In this document: positions 63,101-64,000 of the stretch, piece by piece
Numbering within the stretch: position 1 is the stretch's first letter
How the letters are laid out: each line of letters begins with the position of its first letter
DNA from: an uncultured Bacteroidales bacterium
GTDB taxonomy: Bacteria > Bacteroidota > Bacteroidia > Bacteroidales > F082
Length of the DNA stretch: 64,000 nucleotides
Direction: 5' to 3'
NCBI GenBank assembly: GCA_947302205.1
Contig: CAMYVD010000001.1
Location: 1 to 64,000 of the forward strand
Translations under genes and position numbers: made by a program
The notes under the pieces: model-generated
Seen by the model: only the letters and a program-made list of their open reading frames with translations
Database searches by the model: none
Told to the model about the DNA's origin: nothing

Positions 63101-63925
63101 GCCACTACTTACACCATGGGTGCCAGTGCTACCAATATCATTGCTGTGTTTGAATCCGTAACCCCTCACGTTCTTACCTTTGACGCAACACCGGATCACG
63201 GCTCTGTGGAGGTTGTGGATAACCATAACAATCCCGTAAACAGCGGTGCTTCCGTTGGCGAGGGTGCAGTGCTCAGCGTTAAAGCTACGCCAGCATCCAA
63301 TTTTTCCTTCAGTGGATGGACCGTTACGGGCAACGGCGCATTTGCGAATGTCCTTGCCAACGAAACCTCGTTCACTATGGAAAATGGCGATGCTACCATA
63401 GCAGCCAGTTTCGTACACAATCATAGTTTCAACATTGCCTCATCGGAACATGGCACCATCAAGGTCACCGATGCCTTAGGCCATACCGTAGCCAACGGTG
63501 CCTACATTGGTGAAGGTGCCAAACTGACCTTGAAGGCCACGCCAGAACCTGGCTATGCATTCAAGGAAGGACATGCCGATGACCCAACGGCAATCATTGA
63601 GAATATGTATGCGCCCATCACCACCTTTACGATGGGAACAAAAAATGTTACCATTGATGCTGAGTTTGTACTTGCCCACGTATTGACCATTACCCCACCT
63701 GAAAATGGTACGGTCAAGGTGACCAACGTCCTGAACCAAACCGTAAACAGCGGTGCTTCCATTGGTGAAAACGCGGTGCTCACCCTCAAGGCAACGCATG
63801 CTGACGGACACAACTTCGTCCGTTGGGAGGTGACCGGTGGAACTTTAACAGGAGCAGTCGACAGTGAGGAAAATACCTTTATCATGGGTGAAGGAGATGC
63901 CACTATAACAGCGATTTTCAATTAA
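54167..63925 (+). CDS. Giant secreted GGGN-repeat protein 2 with InlB-like repeats
   Basis: A 3,252-residue protein that starts within the stop of giant gene 1 (ATGA). An internal ATG at 54230 begins an ideal signal peptide (MKIARRLIMCCLLLWCFTGSVMAQ) and may be the true start. After the signal come one copy of the N-terminal module seen in protein 1 (QYVIKKDGNYLAHV..CLWYSG..YNYYFIDND), a beta-rich region, a fibronectin-III-like domain (~353-441), and more than sixty [YF]GG[GSC]N turns (~447-2815). Five divergent InlB-B-type repeats (GASIGEG..L.L.A.P..GY.F..W..., ~2823-3252) end the protein. The fourth lacks the usual GW-type residue. No T9SS sorting motif or membrane anchor is visible at the C-terminus. 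Probable surface or matrix adhesin by architecture; export route unresolved. Confidence 0.78.
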   Translation: MTINKLLKSIPDMRNNSNIDRMKIARRLIMCCLLLWCFTGSVMAQNDPQYVIKKDGNYLAHVRSGSTYNLVNADEFNPSTCLWYSGPNVEYNYYFIDNDGVHRYLSAPLALNGTLGISETTPATVILNKPNENYYFYDWDKGLARGVQLDMEECTNNPGYNGVHGDECWKVVWVSYEDGWQMSSVYGYNPTPNAARFKRVTIHNYAAQVIPAEENPGGAPTIADFAIAFGDPDYQLNGTASNFSYTYTPAYTSYAFDGNTYYFDANGNTIANAPTPTTITNDLATGYAWTLTGQGADYLSIIYPTTSDKPKVSCTQENTSTSHLMATLTLTVTYSSGGTELRTATVTVKTTCQNPFQDAPPVVSYEDVTLSWLPTADKYNLEYKKSTDNWDQAVSISDITATTYTIGISDLEYEKNYDYRVAAFCGEAYLPVGDEFIYHFTTHAEPDVIILGAVYGGGRMADVTGDTEVLMINCDSVNGVFGGNDIAGTVSGGSTIILGVNAGDANAATYNDGKTSSKVRVFDVYGGGNGYYAYNGTSIVQASYNTTYNVDDGSSIMAITPSHPEGEAVWTNNTGSTQNFVCPTISTANITVVNDSVKIDSLFGGAKNAILNNTVNDVNITINGGTLYAVFGGNNYGGSLGYKSKEIITVNNTSLMTDEGNYYNNRLGRDFGIGYLYGGGNKVQGQHVLINITGGQMDTIFGGGNSADVRSDTLNINCSLANTYSSAIYSHSGSTIDSINAAYPWNGYGVYNVRTLFGGNNKATMSGLPIINLTSGSLGTVYGGGNAGDMLAHDSLVGPEISFDPTLHLENLNFEYGTKVVVNSPTILIDYLYGGCQMSNVGYSTWVRILNGHVGTVYGGCNISGDVGSTRRDMSLGITDPHYQDVHGATYVEALGGTVYNDIFAGSNGFYHCVDGYGVYTDEITYSSGHSYVGMTVPTHNETHVVLNGTVIVNRNVYAGGNMAPVGFTHTLAGGKPYPSDVGLASVRMIGGEVKGDVYGGGNMASINGSNEVRVAGGSIGTGPDGGALYGGNDRLGKAGGISNRVLPDTYNTASDNNTPLISTESKVKTYIGITGSPYIHTVYGGGNGDYDYEHGAYCDVTNLPIQSNVFVDIAIDGGDNGGYIENVYGGGNGVHALGFIKVFLNVQNCTGDTRDHVGTIFGGNNLGDMDLIPDIILLHGNVHTVYGGCNKGGLVGDSTLTVNRVSYEHIGGYVHLRDVYTVTNTTLQTPVTYTTPTTASVTGAVYGGCRMNGVTKNTLVLVDGGTHPASMFGGSDISGNVGLTSRVIVNGGTTGSIYGGGNGNYYYEDNHVYDIDDHSKLIDTITTGTVMAPVSAVSRVEIMKGNVGTGTGDNQRADVYGGGLGASTSTTGNVDVIIGTDTASLVAYCPTVYGDIYGGSALGTVNTNNTNTTIVNVLNGTVIGNIYGGGLGRKASTEPLVTAVEAKNFGKVYVNIGKSNSYNCFLDLRETNVFGCNNANGSPQDDVTVNVYQTAHSYTTYPSGGITSANYLASYTGNNPQYSIRQVFGGGNEANYAPLNTGNKTTVNVYGCNNTIGRTFGGGNAADAYAVVSNIEGGRFHQVFGGGNGDPTAANIGAGGATLNVYGGNIIQLFGCNNLNGEVNGPLHVNVTNTTNCPDCPQDIAELFGGSNQAVMGTTTPVSLTTTIECSNPPVKVGDIYGGSNLADITGDVTLVIKGGTFTDVFAGSKGRLADPGNSIVAKAANIKDNGENTGNVTLNLYGGQITNAFGGSNINGNIEGNIVVNVFDLEASCGLDITNIYGASNQTAYTPNNESAVSPVVNVIHIAQTEGVKGNIYGGGNLAGVTANPKVNIGYDATTMYQYIPKDADDNPVYTLPENPRAYVTGNVFGGGNQAGVTGDPVVNMNNGTVVSGIYGGCNTSGIIAGDINVNIYGNLGTSSADMTEGIFGGGKGQATQTTGDVTVTIGDGTTPNIYADVYGGSALGQVGAAGKTAKVDLKNGTVNGKVFGGGEGDNTYTAEVTGDAQLAIAGNVTQGVYGGCNLRGVVKGNAIVGITGGTIGASEPENHANVYGGGLGENTVVNGNVAVTIDSITNVTAPVIWGDVYGGSAKGVVNCTWDTDHYVHTSDATTGVTLTAGTIHGDLYGGGHGLESHLADVYGDVTVNVNGGRTDNVFGCNNLKGQPKNNVKVIINKTTPSTMSIDSVFGGGNQAYYEGTPKVEIREGTVNYKVFGGGNNIADENKGVAGSDVLMVGGNVLGGIYGGCNTNGDVTGDVLVRLTGGTIGAADAKANIHGGGYGRLTTVKGNVTVTFGDLTVDESEYPKLYGDLYGGSALGSVNDASSDLTTVNVYNGTITGTGTGTENYGNVFGGGLGSSAVAAMVNGEVHVNVGSEGGGKATLINCNVFGCNNVNGSPQDNVYVDLYQTAHTIQNAAGYFDADRDFAIYQLFGGGNRAHYAPENGLVSSSKKTHVTIHDCDNTVNYVYGGGNAADAVGVVTIIQGGRFNEIYGGGNGQETAANVGEGGMGLNVLAGNVSFLFRGSNKNGDIAGEDYVPPATTTCSGGLFVDSYFFGTNEAELYYDLNNIIQCADAGSFEYRYVYAGSRWGIVYGDISLTVCGGTIENLFGGCRGYERYSADVRRFPTFEEITEDLKLPEENRKYSQALRDHMGYDPENPSAGEPSYAGHGGNINLVINGGTIGKVFGGCDIKGNVEGKITVTINDADNASCPLFVGEVYGASNRWYYEPNESNVNSPVVQILKGTIGGSHTDLPVNNISGTAPTEYEGNVFGGGNFGNIASNPIVIIGDGPTAKVTVKGNVFGGGNEGDVDGSPKVTIVPVSHTLNISSNTDPSVGNYVRVTTSAGETVSSGASIGEGMSLDLVAIPSVAGYAFSQWNISGEGASVVNDRASSTSFTMGTGECSIEAVFSYDATTLHELTFGVDPEGVGTLVVKDAQGNTVSNHASVGEGSVLTLVASPDATHKFKKWIINTVDNTSPSATTYTMGASATNIIAVFESVTPHVLTFDATPDHGSVEVVDNHNNPVNSGASVGEGAVLSVKATPASNFSFSGWTVTGNGAFANVLANETSFTMENGDATIAASFVHNHSFNIASSEHGTIKVTDALGHTVANGAYIGEGAKLTLKATPEPGYAFKEGHADDPTAIIENMYAPITTFTMGTKNVTIDAEFVLAHVLTITPPENGTVKVTNVLNQTVNSGASIGENAVLTLKATHADGHNFVRWEVTGGTLTGAVDSEENTFIMGEGDATITAIFN
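55521..62600 (+). repeat. GGGN repeat array in giant gene 2
   Basis: More than sixty turns of the same type as in giant gene 1. Cassette markers (FGCNNxNGSPQD) occur near 58584 and 61321, ~2.7 kb apart, followed in both genes by the same order of sub-motifs (QTAH, FGGGNEA, NTIxRxFGG, GGRF, GGGNG, AAN). Confidence 0.85.
62635..63925 (+). repeat. Five InlB-B-like repeats
   Basis: Tandem units of about 85 codons, each with a (V/I)GEG..L.L.A strand-turn and a closing TFTMG..(D/N)ATI.A.F. They form the C-terminus of giant protein 2. Confidence 0.8.
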
Positions 63926-63940
63926 CCTGAATCAAACGAT

Positions 63941-64000
63941 ATGATCATGAGCATATTCAATATAAAACGGTACAAAAAACGAGTTAAGGCCTTTCTTGCA
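63941..64000 (+). CDS. Start of a downstream gene (cut by window edge)
   Basis: An ATG 15 bp after the giant gene 2 stop opens a frame of 20 codons (MIMSIFNIKRYKKRVKAFLA) that runs off the right edge. The basic start followed by hydrophobic residues could be the beginning of an export signal or membrane helix. Position suggests it is the third gene of the giant operon. No product can be assigned. Confidence 0.5.
   Translation, partial: MIMSIFNIKRYKKRVKAFLA

Overview
The window looks like a chromosomal segment of a Bacteroidales-type Bacteroidota bacterium. The evidence is: repeated TAnnTTTG -7 promoter boxes (mostly TATCTTTG), an S46 dipeptidyl-peptidase, type IX secretion (T9SS) C-terminal sorting domains, BspA-type leucine-rich repeats, a DUF3098 protein beside FtsX, and an ISAon1-like transposase remnant. 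No rRNA, tRNA or CRISPR array was seen.

Region 1 (1-14.5 kb) is envelope-directed. After the tail of an M49-like metallopeptidase and a pentapeptide-repeat membrane protein comes a tightly packed plus-strand operon: S46 peptidase, GH16-like membrane-anchored protein, acyltransferase-3 protein, and two LtaS/sulfatase-fold membrane enzymes. It is met head-on by a minus-strand pair, an AlgJ/DHHW-like SGNH protein and an AlgI-type MBOAT acyltransferase. Together they read as machinery that adds acyl and probably phosphate-containing groups to a surface glycan or glycolipid. The acyltransferase and the first LtaS-like enzyme share a C-terminal module that I do not recognise.

Region 2 (14.5-28.2 kb) is mainly housekeeping: a U32 peptidase carrying two in-frame palindromic elements, an MsbA-like ABC exporter, a small secreted protein, an acyl-CoA carboxylase beta subunit, ftsX-DUF3098-uppP-truB, queA, a TerD-like/zinc-ribbon protein and glyQS. 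Degenerate 7-bp tandem repeats of one sequence family are scattered here, one of them inside a gene.

Region 3 (28.3-44.3 kb) is accessory. Four T9SS cargo proteins with different N-terminal modules share one ~180-residue module in front of the sorting domain. They are arranged in two operons, each containing a lipoprotein-TPR-transmembrane-LuxR-like HTH regulator. An AAA ATPase with a palindromic operator-like upstream region sits between the operons, followed by the remnant tail of a lost cargo gene. A tandem duplication decayed reciprocally: one copy kept the zinc-ribbon gene, the other kept a sensor-less version of the HTH regulator, and an IS fragment lies at the junction.

Region 4 (44.5-64 kb) is taken up by two overlapping giant genes (3,198 and 3,252 codons). 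They encode secreted repeat proteins built of roughly 40 and 60+ [YF]-G-G-[GSC]-N type turns in a higher-order cassette arrangement. The second ends in five InlB-B-like repeats. Neither ends in a recognisable sorting domain. A further gene starts at the right edge.
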